DNA of 39,149 nucleotides from Singulisphaera acidiphila DSM 18658. GTDB lineage: Bacteria; Planctomycetota; Planctomycetia; Isosphaerales; Isosphaeraceae. Under the pieces are notes generated by a model. That model was given only the letters and a program-made list of their open reading frames with translations. It had not been told where the DNA came from and did no database searches. Positions within the stretch are counted from its first letter, which is position 1. The number at the start of each line of letters is the position of its first letter. Where the stretch lies: assembly GCF_000242455.2 (NCBI RefSeq), contig NC_019894.1, positions 1-39,149 of the forward strand. The letters run 5' to 3'. The translations under genes were made by a program, and so were the position numbers. Below are positions 22,841-30,645 of this stretch, piece by piece.

Positions 22841-23713
22841 TCAGACCGTCTCGACGGTCACCGTCTCGGTTCTGCTCATGCTGACGGTGGTCGGCACCGC
22901 CGAGAGTTTGCGGACCGTGGCGAGCGCCTTGACGGAGGATAGGAACCGGTTGTGGGCCCGCTCGACGCGGCGCATCAGGATTTCGCAGGCACGGGGAGTG
23001 TTCTGACTCAGCCCATTGGTCTCGAGGTATTCCGCCTCATGGACTGCCATCCAGCACGTGACTACTCGCGAGACAAGCAGTTTCTCAAGCGGCGTTGCGT
23101 CGGGTGGGGTCAAGCTCTTTGCTAATTGCTCGAGGCGGGCCTCCATCGCGTGCGACATCGCAAGGCCGCCGTCAGACCCGACGAATCGGTTCCTGTACCT
23201 GTTGCTCAGGATCGTCGCCGGGTCGCCAGCGAAGTCGAGGATGATCTCCCGCCAACTGCTGTCGAGAAGTTTCCTGAGCTCAGGCAAAACGGTTTTGTCG
23301 TTTTTTCCGGCGCGATGGACGATGTCCACCATTTCCTTGTGCGTGAAGTCCCGCGGGTCCTTCGCAGGGACAGGCGCGGCGGCGGTCGTTTTCAGTTCGG
23401 TCTTCTTTGGTCTCCCCATCCTCCACTCTCCCCTTGAGTGCCGGTGATACCCGGCGTTTTCCATGCTCGCCCGGAAGATCAATTCCACTGACCGGTGGTA
23501 GTCTGCAAGCTGGCGTTCGTCCGCTGCGAATGCCTCAGCCATCAGCCGATCGGCCCAACGTTCTTCTTCTCGCTTGGCTCGCGCGAGCCGCTCGAGCTCG
23601 GCGACCATCTGGCCGAGAAGCCCATCGCCTTCGTACCGGGAGATTACTTGGTTGCCCACACGTGTTGACACGTAGTAGTATCTTCGCCCGTTACGTCTTA
23701 TTTTCCACCCCAT
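22841..23713 (-). CDS. planctomycete MGWK...YYY family protein, intact copy
   Basis: A 290-aa protein of unknown function. Recognisable parts are MGWKIRRNGRRYYYVSTRVG at the start, a charged coiled region (ERLARAKREEERWADRLM), NAGYHRHSRGEWRMG near residue 105, and LTPPDATPLEKLLVSRVVTC near 205, ending TTVSMSRTETVTVETV. I recall proteins with the same first and central motifs as widespread hypotheticals in planctomycetes; the C-terminal half seems more variable. A frameshifted paralogue lies at 14419-15230. It heads the tail-like operon here, which is the only hint of role. Confidence 0.75.
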   Translation of the reverse strand: MGWKIRRNGRRYYYVSTRVGNQVISRYEGDGLLGQMVAELERLARAKREEERWADRLMAEAFAADERQLADYHRSVELIFRASMENAGYHRHSRGEWRMGRPKKTELKTTAAAPVPAKDPRDFTHKEMVDIVHRAGKNDKTVLPELRKLLDSSWREIILDFAGDPATILSNRYRNRFVGSDGGLAMSHAMEARLEQLAKSLTPPDATPLEKLLVSRVVTCWMAVHEAEYLETNGLSQNTPRACEILMRRVERAHNRFLSSVKALATVRKLSAVPTTVSMSRTETVTVETV

Positions 23714-23949
23714 GATGTTGTCCTACAGAATTTCGATTGCACCGCTTGTCACCAAAGGACCCCAGGGCGCCGCCGCATGGGGAAGATGAACCCGCGCGGC
23801 GAATCAACTCCCCTGGGCAGCTTGGTGGGGCCACCGCATCCTTGGGTTCCTTGGCGATCCGGAAGTGGCAACCCTCGTCGGGAGTGAGCACAGTTCTGCC
23901 ATAGGAAGCCTCAGGGCGGTCGGTGGCACCTCGATCGACTGTCGCGGGT

Positions 23950-24141
23950 TTACGTGGCCGCCCTCTGCTGAAGCGGGCAGACTGAGACCCGGCAGAGCCT
24001 CAAGAGCTTGATCTGTCGGCCGGCTTCGACGAAGTCGCGTCGAATCATCGCGTCGGCCCATGCCGTGAACGCGATCTTGGACCGGCGGAGTTGTCCCTCG
24101 CGGTCGGAAGGAATCGGTTCGCAGTCAGCATTGGTAGTCAT
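23950..24141 (-). CDS. small hypothetical protein
   Basis: A 63-aa protein starting MTTNADCEPIPSDREGQLRR with a helical centre (SKIAFTAWADAMIRRDFVEA) and a basic end. GGAGA lies just before the ATG at 24141. No family recognised. It lies downstream of the primase-helicase gene, separated by a repeat-rich gap, and upstream of the MGWK family gene. The 236 bp between it and that gene show nothing supported. Confidence 0.55.
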   Translation of the reverse strand: MTTNADCEPIPSDREGQLRRSKIAFTAWADAMIRRDFVEAGRQIKLLRLCRVSVCPLQQRAAT

Positions 24142-24242
24142 GCTTTGTTCTCCGATTGCGTGAATCTGAAATCTTGAACACAACTCGATCAAACAAGCCC
24201 AAAAAAAGAGGGGGCCACCCATAGTTAAACCAGGTTGATCCC

Positions 24243-24434
24243 CAGTACCTTTCCAGTACCCTCAGTACCCTCAGAGCCCACAGTGCGGTATCTCTTCACA
24301 ACCCTCAGAGACAAGCCGCTTATAGCGCAAATCCAGGTACTAGGGTACTGGCCTCACCGCAATCCCTCATTTTGTAACGCCTTGTGTCTAGTACCCTCGG
24401 GAATTGGGGATTTCGAGGAGCCTGGGAGGGTACT
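24243..24434. repeat. cluster of AGTACC / GGTACT motifs
   Basis: CAGTACC occurs at 24243-24249, 24254-24260 and 24263-24269. GGTACT follows at 24336 and 24344, AGTACC at 24390 and GGTACT at 24429: seven copies of one hexamer in about 190 bp of noncoding DNA downstream of the primase-helicase gene. It could be a binding array or iteron-like. Spacing is irregular beyond the first three. Confidence 0.5.
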
Positions 24435-24435
24435 T

Positions 24436-26871
24436 TCAGAAAAGTCCGCTGACATCGGATTTGGCGTCCTCCTTCGGTTTTACGGAAAGTCCGTATCTCC
24501 AACACTTTCCGTTCGACTTGTCGCTCTTGAATCCTCGTTTCGTCATCTCGGACCCGAACTTTCTCTGGTCGAGCGGCTCGACACCGTTGCCCTTGGCCCA
24601 CTCCAGGTAATCGTGAAACAGGGTACTGGCCAGGGTTCGGGATGCCTCCCTCAGATGCTTGGGCTCCGGGCAGTCGCACCGCTCTCCGAGGTAGTCGCCG
24701 ATGTGGTCCATTTCAGCCCGATAACCTTCGGTCGCCTTCACGATGGCGGCCGGATCCGCGAGCCCGATCCGCTGCCATTCGAGGCACCCTTTGACGAGCC
24801 AGGCGAGGATACCGGGGCCCTCCTCGGCGATTAAAATCTTATCAAGGTCCTTCGTTCGCTCTTCGGGCCGAATGTACACGTCGAAGGGGAGGAGCTTGAT
24901 ACGTGACCAGATGCCTTCGTCGGTACCGCGGATCTCGGGTTTGTGGTTCGCGGCCAGGAAAATCTTGTGCGTTGGCTCAAACTCGTAGAAATTCTCCCGC
25001 ATTCGTCTGGCCTTGATCCGCTCGCCCCCCGTCAGCTTCTTGACCAGGGCCTCGGCCATCTGACGGCCGTCTTCGACCTCGGAAGTCGGGACAAAGCGGC
25101 GGCCGTCCAAGTCGGTCAATCCCGTGGGGTGGTCGTCGCCCCGCTTGACTGTCAGCAGGCTGGAATCGATGGTCGTTGCATAGTCGCCGAGGATGCCGAG
25201 AATGATGTTCAGGAACGTGCTCTTGCCGTTTCGGCCGGTGCCGTAGAGGAAGAAAAGGGCATGCTCTGAGACCACTCCGGAGATCGCGTAACCGAGCGCC
25301 CGCTGCATAAACGCGACGAGGTCCGCGTTTCCATCGAAAATCCGGGCGAGGAAGGCCTCCCACCGTTTGCACGTCGCGGCGGGGTCGAAAGCGACTGGAG
25401 CCAATTTTGAAATCAGGTCGGCTTGCTGGTGCGGTCGAAGCGTCCCGGTTCTCAGGTCGAGCGTCCCATTCTCGACGTTCAAAAGCCAAGGGTCGCGGTT
25501 CAACTGGGACGGCTCGACGGGAACGCCGGCTTCGCTCCAACTCAGACCGATCATCGCCTGGATCCGCTTTTGCGACTCCGATTGGAGTGCCCACGCGAGC
25601 AGGGCCTTCCTTTCGCCGTCTGCCTCCACTTCCGCCGCCTCGGCGCCGATCGATCGCACCGTTCGCTTGGCGAGCCGGAAAATCTCCCCGGTCTCGTCTT
25701 CCCGCCACCGCTTCCCGTCCCAGACCAGCCATTTGCCCCATGTTGGACAGAACCGGATGAAATCCCCGAAACGCTTGATGAGCCGTTGGGCATTGCCAAG
25801 GTCGGTCCGGTGGATTGGCGATTCATCTTCGACGCGAACCGGTTCCGCCTGGAGCTTCTCCGGTGGAGCCTTGGCGTCGAAGTCGATGACGGGTGCCGCC
25901 TCGGCCAACTCCATGAGCTCCGCGGCGATCGCGAAGGAAGTGCCGTTCTTGAGCAGGAGCCATTGTTCGATGTCGTCGCCTGGGTCTGCTAGGCCGGGGA
26001 GTATGACCTTGCGGACCGTCGGCCGAGGATTGAGCTTGGCCAGCTCACGGAGAACGTTCGTCGTGTAGCCTTCGCCCGCCTCGTCCTTGTCAGGGAGGAT
26101 CACCACCTCTTTGCCGGCCAGGGGAGACCAGTCGGTCTTTCTCGTCGACTTGGCGCCGTGGGCCGAGGTCGTTCCCGCCAGTTCGTCGAGTTCGCAAACC
26201 AGGTCGGCGCATTTTTCGCCTTCAACCAGGAATACTCGTTTTGCCTCGACGAGATGAGGCAGCTTGTAGAGCGGCCATAGGCCGGGAGGATCGCCCGCCC
26301 GCCACCCGTCAGCGTCGGGATGGACAGGGACGTAGGTTTTGCCCTTCGCGAGCGGATTCTCGGCGGTCGGCGCAGGGTAATCGAACCGAAAAACGCGGGC
26401 AGCCTCGTGACCTTTGGCGTCGTGGTAGAACCAGCATTGGCTGAACGGACCGTACTTGTCGGTCCAGTACCAGATGGCGCCGGCCGGTGTTTTGTGCGGC
26501 TTTTTGGCCGGCTTAGCTTTCGTGGGAGGTTTCCCGGTTTTCGAGCTCGCCCCTGGCAGTTTGCGAAAGAGGTCCCCGAGCGTCAGCCCTAGTCTTTCGA
26601 CGATGGCGTTTGAGGAGCAGGACATGCCATGTGCGTCGATGTGGTGGCAATGCAGCAGGACGGTGCCGTCGCTTCCCTCGGCGATCGAGAGGTTGCGTCG
26701 ATTGCCCTCATGAACGGGGCATCGGGCTTCCCATTTGCCGGACCCAGTTACCTTTGGGTCGCATCCGGCTCGGTTGAGCCCGGCGAGAACCAGGCCGATC
26801 GGATCGATCGAATCGACTGCATGGCCATTTTGGCTAGACGACGGGCGCGCAGCGCCGTATATTTGGGTCAC
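24436..26871 (-). CDS. phage/plasmid primase-helicase (P4/D5 type)
   Basis: An 811-aa replication protein. Residues 51-85 give a CHC2-type zinc site (C51, H54, C75, C85). A TOPRIM-like region holds VEGEK (216-220) and LPDKDEAGEGY (259-269). After a linker comes a D5-N-like segment (RDPWLLNVENGTLDLRTGTL) and an SF3/D5 helicase with Walker A GTGRNGKST at 544-552 and later KIFLAANHKPEIRGTDEGIW. This layout is that of phage P4 alpha-like and poxvirus D5-like proteins, which prime and unwind during replication of phages and plasmids. Its start overlaps the stop of the 146-aa gene (26868-26871), so the two are coupled. Confidence 0.92.
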   Translation of the reverse strand: MTQIYGAARPSSSQNGHAVDSIDPIGLVLAGLNRAGCDPKVTGSGKWEARCPVHEGNRRNLSIAEGSDGTVLLHCHHIDAHGMSCSSNAIVERLGLTLGDLFRKLPGASSKTGKPPTKAKPAKKPHKTPAGAIWYWTDKYGPFSQCWFYHDAKGHEAARVFRFDYPAPTAENPLAKGKTYVPVHPDADGWRAGDPPGLWPLYKLPHLVEAKRVFLVEGEKCADLVCELDELAGTTSAHGAKSTRKTDWSPLAGKEVVILPDKDEAGEGYTTNVLRELAKLNPRPTVRKVILPGLADPGDDIEQWLLLKNGTSFAIAAELMELAEAAPVIDFDAKAPPEKLQAEPVRVEDESPIHRTDLGNAQRLIKRFGDFIRFCPTWGKWLVWDGKRWREDETGEIFRLAKRTVRSIGAEAAEVEADGERKALLAWALQSESQKRIQAMIGLSWSEAGVPVEPSQLNRDPWLLNVENGTLDLRTGTLRPHQQADLISKLAPVAFDPAATCKRWEAFLARIFDGNADLVAFMQRALGYAISGVVSEHALFFLYGTGRNGKSTFLNIILGILGDYATTIDSSLLTVKRGDDHPTGLTDLDGRRFVPTSEVEDGRQMAEALVKKLTGGERIKARRMRENFYEFEPTHKIFLAANHKPEIRGTDEGIWSRIKLLPFDVYIRPEERTKDLDKILIAEEGPGILAWLVKGCLEWQRIGLADPAAIVKATEGYRAEMDHIGDYLGERCDCPEPKHLREASRTLASTLFHDYLEWAKGNGVEPLDQRKFGSEMTKRGFKSDKSNGKCWRYGLSVKPKEDAKSDVSGLF

Positions 26872-27308
26872 GAAAGCACCTCGGTGATGCGAGTGTTTTC
26901 CAGACGGCGGGCGAGGTTCTGACTGAGGCGGGAACCTCTATCAGAGTCGAAACCGACGTCGACGCGAACTGCTTCCGGAAAAGGCTCGGGCTCGTTACCC
27001 CCGAGCCTTTTCCTTTGCGCTCGCAAGGAAGAGTCTACCAAATCGGTTTGTCCGCGAAACGGCAATCCTCGCCAAGCTTCGTAAGCTGCCTGAAATTCGA
27101 GCTGGAGCACAAGCCAGTCGAATCTGCCGAACCAGACCGGAACACGGTCCCTCAAGAGTACCTCTCTGACCTCGTGAGGTCGAAGACGGTACATTAACCC
27201 GAGCTGGTGGATCGTCGCCCAACCGAAGACGACGGGCAGGACTTGCCCGATTTGAACGATCCCCTCGGGCAGATCAGTAAGTGGTGTCGACGAATCGTAT
27301 GCCAGCAC
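26868..27308 (-). CDS. hypothetical protein coupled to the primase-helicase
   Basis: A 146-aa protein starting MLAYDSSTPLTDLPEGIVQI. It contains VVFGWATIHQLGLMYRLRPH and EVREVLLRDRVPVWFGRF, with an aromatic motif in the middle; the C-terminus is basic (LSQNLARRLENTR). No family recognised. Its stop overlaps the primase-helicase start by ATGA, and a small HTH gene lies 42 nt upstream, so the three form one operon. A replication or regulatory accessory role is plausible from context alone. Confidence 0.62.
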   Translation of the reverse strand: MLAYDSSTPLTDLPEGIVQIGQVLPVVFGWATIHQLGLMYRLRPHEVREVLLRDRVPVWFGRFDWLVLQLEFQAAYEAWRGLPFRGQTDLVDSSLRAQRKRLGGNEPEPFPEAVRVDVGFDSDRGSRLSQNLARRLENTRITEVLS

Positions 27309-27350
27309 GTTAATTCCTGGTGGCGATCGAGCGTTAGCCGGGGACTGGCG

Positions 27351-27596
27351 TCAGTTGACAACCGCGTTAAATTGGCGGGCCGGTCGGCCCTTCCCTCGCT
27401 GGGCCAGCGCGGTCTTGATCGCCTCGACACCCGCAGCGTCGAACAGCCGATAGGATCCAAGCTGGCCGACGTGCTTGATCTTCCGGGTCCGGATCAAATA
27501 AGCGATTCGATATGACTGCTCGCCGGTCTGCCCGGCGATGTCTTCGACGGTGAAAAGTTCGCCCGTTCCCGCCAACGTTGCCGATGCAGTGGTCAT
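27351..27596 (-). CDS. excisionase-type HTH protein heading the replication operon
   Basis: An 81-aa protein. LFTVEDIAGQTGEQSYRIAY, LIRTRKIKHVG and YRLFDAAGVEAIKTAL form an excisionase/MerR-type winged helix, related to the three at 15500-16572. The ATG at 27596 has GAAAGG five nt upstream. It is preceded by a structured leader ending in a terminator and by a palindromic promoter region, so it probably regulates its own operon, which includes the primase-helicase. Confidence 0.72.
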   Translation of the reverse strand: MTTASATLAGTGELFTVEDIAGQTGEQSYRIAYLIRTRKIKHVGQLGSYRLFDAAGVEAIKTALAQRGKGRPARQFNAVVN

Positions 27597-27615
27597 GTCA
27601 TGCCTTTCAAAAACG

Positions 27616-27691
27616 AAAAAAGCCGCCAAGGACCGTGAACGTCCGAACAACCCTGCATGAGGGTGCTGAACGTCCAGGGTCCGCGGCGGCT
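27616..27691 (-). promoter_or_regulatory. structured leader ending in a terminator, candidate attenuator
   Basis: Outer stem AGCCGCC (27621-27627) with GGCGGCT (27685-27691), second stem GGACC (27630-27634) with GGTCC (27678-27682), inner hairpin ACCCT-GCATG-AGGGT (27650-27664), and two direct repeats TGAACGTCC (27636-27644 and 27667-27675). Read on the minus strand it ends with TTTTTT (27621-27616), 19 nt before the start codon of the HTH gene. Confidence 0.68.
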
Positions 27692-27718
27692 CAGGTAGCT
27701 CAAGCAGCGGTCAGGTTC

Positions 27719-27757
27719 ATTCTACGTGATAGAATTTGGGAGTGCAAAGATCGTCAA
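27719..27757. promoter_or_regulatory. divergent promoter/operator region
   Basis: The palindrome ATTCTA (27719-27724), CGTGA, TAGAAT (27730-27735) contains a -10-like TAGAAT on each strand. For the minus strand, TTGACG (27757-27752), a 17-nt spacer and TTCTAT (27734-27729) form a plausible promoter for the structured leader and the replication operon. The plus-strand gene at 27790 starts 55 nt away. Confidence 0.5.
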
Positions 27758-27789
27758 AGAATTTCATATCAGGCTGAGGGCAGTCTTCG

Positions 27790-28266
27790 ATGTCGGTCTA
27801 CATCCTCAGGTCTGCAAGGGGTGATCGCTTCTCCCTTGGTGATGAGCCCGGCGAGCGGGTACTGATTGGTACCGCGAGCTGGATTTCTGACAGCAGGCGC
27901 AAGCTTCGGGACCAGTGGGGCGAACTGCCTCCCTTCATGCGATGCATGCAGGCCATCGGCGTCCTCGATTGGGACGAGGCGGAAGCCGCGCGGTTCCGCG
28001 CGGCATGCTGGAAGCTCGAAGTTTCGCAGACTTCCTGGGTGACCTGGGTTTGGCTCGATCCCGAGGGCCTGCGCGACGTCTTGGCGGACGCTCAGCCTTG
28101 GGATGGCCGATCCGATGCGCAAACCCTCGGGATCAAGAGAGTCGGCCGAAATCGCGCCGCGATCTCTCTGGGTCGCCCGGGGAAGGCTCGTACATTCGCC
28201 ACGCCGCCGACGGACGGACCGGATCCGGCCGAGCCGACTGCTGCGGATATTGTTGCCTGGGCATGA
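27790..28266 (+). CDS. hypothetical protein
   Basis: A 158-aa protein starting MSVYILRSARGDRFSLGDEP with an upstream GAGGG site. It is Trp-rich (WVTWVWLDPEGLRDVL; QPWDGR) and ends with a Pro-rich linker and TAADIVAWA. No family recognised. It is divergent from the HTH gene at 27596 and may share its operator. It converges on the decayed phage gene. Confidence 0.6.
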   Translation: MSVYILRSARGDRFSLGDEPGERVLIGTASWISDSRRKLRDQWGELPPFMRCMQAIGVLDWDEAEAARFRAACWKLEVSQTSWVTWVWLDPEGLRDVLADAQPWDGRSDAQTLGIKRVGRNRAAISLGRPGKARTFATPPTDGPDPAEPTAADIVAWA

Positions 28267-28268
28267 GT

Positions 28269-28633
28269 TCACGCATTGGTTCTTTGGAAACGGCTGGCCC
28301 GACATCGCCATTCCCTCCCGGGATTGGACCGAACGGGCAAGCCGGACCATCTCCCGATGAACGACAGGCGGAAGACGGTCGCTGCGACCTGGGCGGCGAA
28401 CCCTGTGACCACTCGGCTTGCCGCGCCTCGTGGGGCCAGGGGAGGGCCGGTCCCTTTGCGGCTCTTGAGGGTCGCGGGGGAGAGCGGGGCGAACTTGACG
28501 CTCTGGGCCTCCTCGCCACCCAGGGCCCGCTCCCGGTTGCCTTCCCAGAGGACTTGACGCAGGGGCCCGGCAATCGGGTAGAGGTTCCCCGCATCCGGGC
28601 GATATCAGACAGCCTTTCGCTAAACTTTCCCAT
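28269..28633 (-). pseudogene. decayed phage virion-morphogenesis-like gene
   Basis: The start reads MGKFSERLSDIAR from 28633. The continuation is in another frame (LYPIAGPLRQVLWEGNRERA) and includes KFAPLSPATLKSRKGTGPPL and VFRLSFIGRWSGLP. The segment FAPLSPATLKSRKG is like the (W/F)APLSPAT(L)..K motif of Mu gpG-type / phage virion morphogenesis proteins, which complete the tail-head joint. A second frameshift near 28330 is suggested by EGMAMSGQPFPKNQ in the third frame. It lies 24 bases or fewer from the convergent gene. Confidence 0.45.
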
Positions 28634-28852
28634 GATGGGAGCCTGGGGAGGGGTCAGTCTGGCGGGTCCGGGTTCGCGAAGCCGCGTTGGTCCGCCGCGG
28701 CCTGGACGAGAATTCGGCCGTGGCGGATCGACTCGCCGATCGTCGATGGGACCGGCCTGTGGCCTTGGCTATCGCCCGGACCGACTGGCCGAGAACGGAG
28801 TAAGCGAGGTAGTTTTCGACGTGGAACCGGGCCCTGGGGATGCGCCCGTAAC

Positions 28853-29014
28853 TTACTTCTTCGCTCCGCCGCCGGCGCCGCCACCCCCGCAGGAGCATCC
28901 GCAGGAGCACCCGCCTCCACCCCCGCCCCCGCCCCCATCCGCTAGCGCGGGGGAAGCCAATGCCATGGCGATCACCAGGCCGACCAGAAACTTGGTAAGC
29001 AGTTTGGTCTTCAT
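28853..29014 (-). CDS. 53-aa secreted Gly/Cys-rich protein
   Basis: Too short for most gene finders. From ATG at 29014, with AAGGAG nine nt upstream: MKTKLLTKFLVGLVIAMALA, then SPALA as a signal-peptidase I site (cut about residue 25), then Asp, nine Gly, CSCGCSC, a Gly/Ala run and KK before TAA. The mature part is only about 28 residues, with four Cys in seven positions, suited to metal binding or cross-linking. It follows the Cys/His-rich secreted protein on the same strand after 132 nt. No family recognised. Confidence 0.7.
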   Translation of the reverse strand: MKTKLLTKFLVGLVIAMALASPALADGGGGGGGGGCSCGCSCGGGGAGGGAKK

Positions 29015-29146
29015 CTCAAGAACTCCTTCCGCCCTCGAATCTGAGGGACTCGAAATAAAATGAACACCGACTCACATTTTGACTATGTGGTGCCGACCCT
29101 TCCGTGGGGCGGCTTGGAGCGCCGGGCGCGAGACCCGGGCGAGACT

Positions 29147-29542
29147 TCAACGAGGACCGACAGGGAGGATCGGGTACAGCTTCGGAGGTGTCCGGCAAGG
29201 ATCGTCGAGCGGGTCGACGTACAAGAATAGGCTCTTCCGGTGGATGTGGTCGAGGGCGACGGTTCGTCCGTAGTCTTGACAGCTTTTCTCGCGGCAAGTC
29301 CGAGCGACCGGGGATTCATCATGCTCGTGTTTCCCGTGGTCATGACTGACATCAGAAGGATGGCACGGGCACCGAGAATCGTCACAGAGGCCACCGTGAC
29401 GGCAGGGGCAGTCCGGCCCGCACTGGCAGTTCTCGCCGCAAGGGCAGGTGCCTTTAGGCCCTTCGGGCGGTGACGACCCGAGCGAGAGAGCGGCGATGGC
29501 CGACAGTAAACCGACCCCGACAATGCTGATCATCATACGCAT
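29147..29542 (-). CDS. secreted Cys/His-rich protein, probably metal-binding
   Basis: A 131-aa protein. The first about 23 residues form a signal peptide (MISIVGVGLLSAIAALSLGS). Then a dense Cys cluster, CPCGENCQCGPDCPCRHGGL and CDDSRCPCHP, a His-rich stretch (DVSHDHGKHEHDES), and a C-terminal part with CREKSC. Such spacing is metallothionein-like, but placed outside the cytoplasm. AGGAG precedes the ATG at 29542. With the 53-aa protein it could form a small metal-handling or surface pair. The metal is not evident. Confidence 0.7.
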   Translation of the reverse strand: MRMMISIVGVGLLSAIAALSLGSSPPEGPKGTCPCGENCQCGPDCPCRHGGLCDDSRCPCHPSDVSHDHGKHEHDESPVARTCREKSCQDYGRTVALDHIHRKSLFLYVDPLDDPCRTPPKLYPILPVGPR

Positions 29543-30072
29543 CAGTTTCTCCTTAGTTGCACAACAACGCGATCTTCTTGTTATTTAGAAGTAATCATGC
29601 TGATGGATCTACATCCAGAGGCACTGGTCGTCGCACCGCCACTATGGACGGCCCGACTTCGCACACGATAAAATCGAGACACGCTGACGAGCCAAGTGAC
29701 CTCTCATTGCAGTGGCGTCGATCCCACCCCAACCACGGCATACGGAGCATTGATCGTGTCACGAACTTGGGCCGGGCGATTCGCCTCCCCTTCATGGGTG
29801 CGGGCTGCACCGCTGCAACCTGCCTTCCAGGATCAATGCGGGTGGTACCGTGGGGCGACATCTCGTTCCGGGCAACGCTTCCGATTGCCCTGCCCGGTCA
29901 TCATCTCATTAGCCAGCTGAGGGACGATCCTTCCCGACGTGTCGAAAAAAATATCGAGTCGGGGGACACTTTATCGGGAATCCTATCCCCCCTCCGCGCA
30001 AACCTATCGATATCGCAACGCGCGGGGACTTTCTTTGGGCGAACTATCGGATGCCGGGGCTTGGAGGTGGAC
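29543..30072. other. noncoding gap upstream of the sigma-factor operon
   Basis: 530 bp without a supported gene; it separates divergently transcribed genes (Cys/His-rich protein leftwards, sigma factor rightwards). CTTCT...AGAAG forms a short inverted repeat near 29575-29590. I see no clear -35/-10 pair. The sigma factor probably reads its own promoter here, but its motif is not recognisable. Confidence 0.4.
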
Positions 30073-30630
30073 ATGGGAGCAGACTCGAGCCAAACAGATG
30101 AGGAACTTTTAAGACAGTTCGATGTCGACCCGATGGCATTCCGCATCGTATTCGAACGGTATCATGCAAAAATAATATCATATTGCATGCGTCTCCTTTC
30201 GAACGAATCGATGGCGGTCGATTGTGCGCAGGAAACTTTCTTCGCCGTCTGGCGATCGCGAAATCAATTTGATGAGAACACGGGAACCTTCCCGCGTTGG
30301 CTTTACGGGATCGCTAGAAACCAGACGCTTGCATATGTCAGGATCGCCTCTCGCCGTCCCGAGGACAAATTCTCTGACGGGGACGGTAGCCATGTGCCGG
30401 ATCATTCCCCGGACGCCGCCGACTACCTAATCGGCTACGAACGCTCCAGTCTCGTATTTCGCGAGATCGACGCCTTGGGGGTGGAATACCGAGTCACGTT
30501 CCTCCTGCATCTGTTTGGTTTGAAGCATGAGGACATCGCTGACATCGTTGGGTGTAACATCGGGACGGTCCCGACCCGTGTTTTCAAGGCTCGTGCAAGG
30601 CTCGCGGAGAGTTTGGGTATCGCCAATTAA
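30073..30630 (+). CDS. ECF-type RNA polymerase sigma factor
   Basis: A 185-aa sigma-70 family protein of the extracytoplasmic-function group. Region 2 spans about residues 15-90 (FRIVFERYHAKIISYCMRLL; AVDCAQETFFAVWRSRNQF; FPRWLYGIARNQTLAYVR); region 4 about 125-180 (VTFLLHLFGLKHEDIADIVG; IGTVPTRVFKARARLAESLG). It starts at ATG 30073 behind TTGGAGGTGGAC. It directs RNA polymerase to a small regulon, probably including the three genes downstream. No anti-sigma factor of known type is adjacent. Confidence 0.9.
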   Translation: MGADSSQTDEELLRQFDVDPMAFRIVFERYHAKIISYCMRLLSNESMAVDCAQETFFAVWRSRNQFDENTGTFPRWLYGIARNQTLAYVRIASRRPEDKFSDGDGSHVPDHSPDAADYLIGYERSSLVFREIDALGVEYRVTFLLHLFGLKHEDIADIVGCNIGTVPTRVFKARARLAESLGIAN

Positions 30631-30645
30631 TCGTGAGATCGAATT

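Noticed and set aside
27915..29063. Long plus-strand open frame of 382 codons
   Set aside because: Its composition is Pro/Gly/Arg-biased without domains, it overlaps a supported plus-strand gene in another frame and runs antisense to the secreted Gly/Cys gene, whose complement explains its Pro run.
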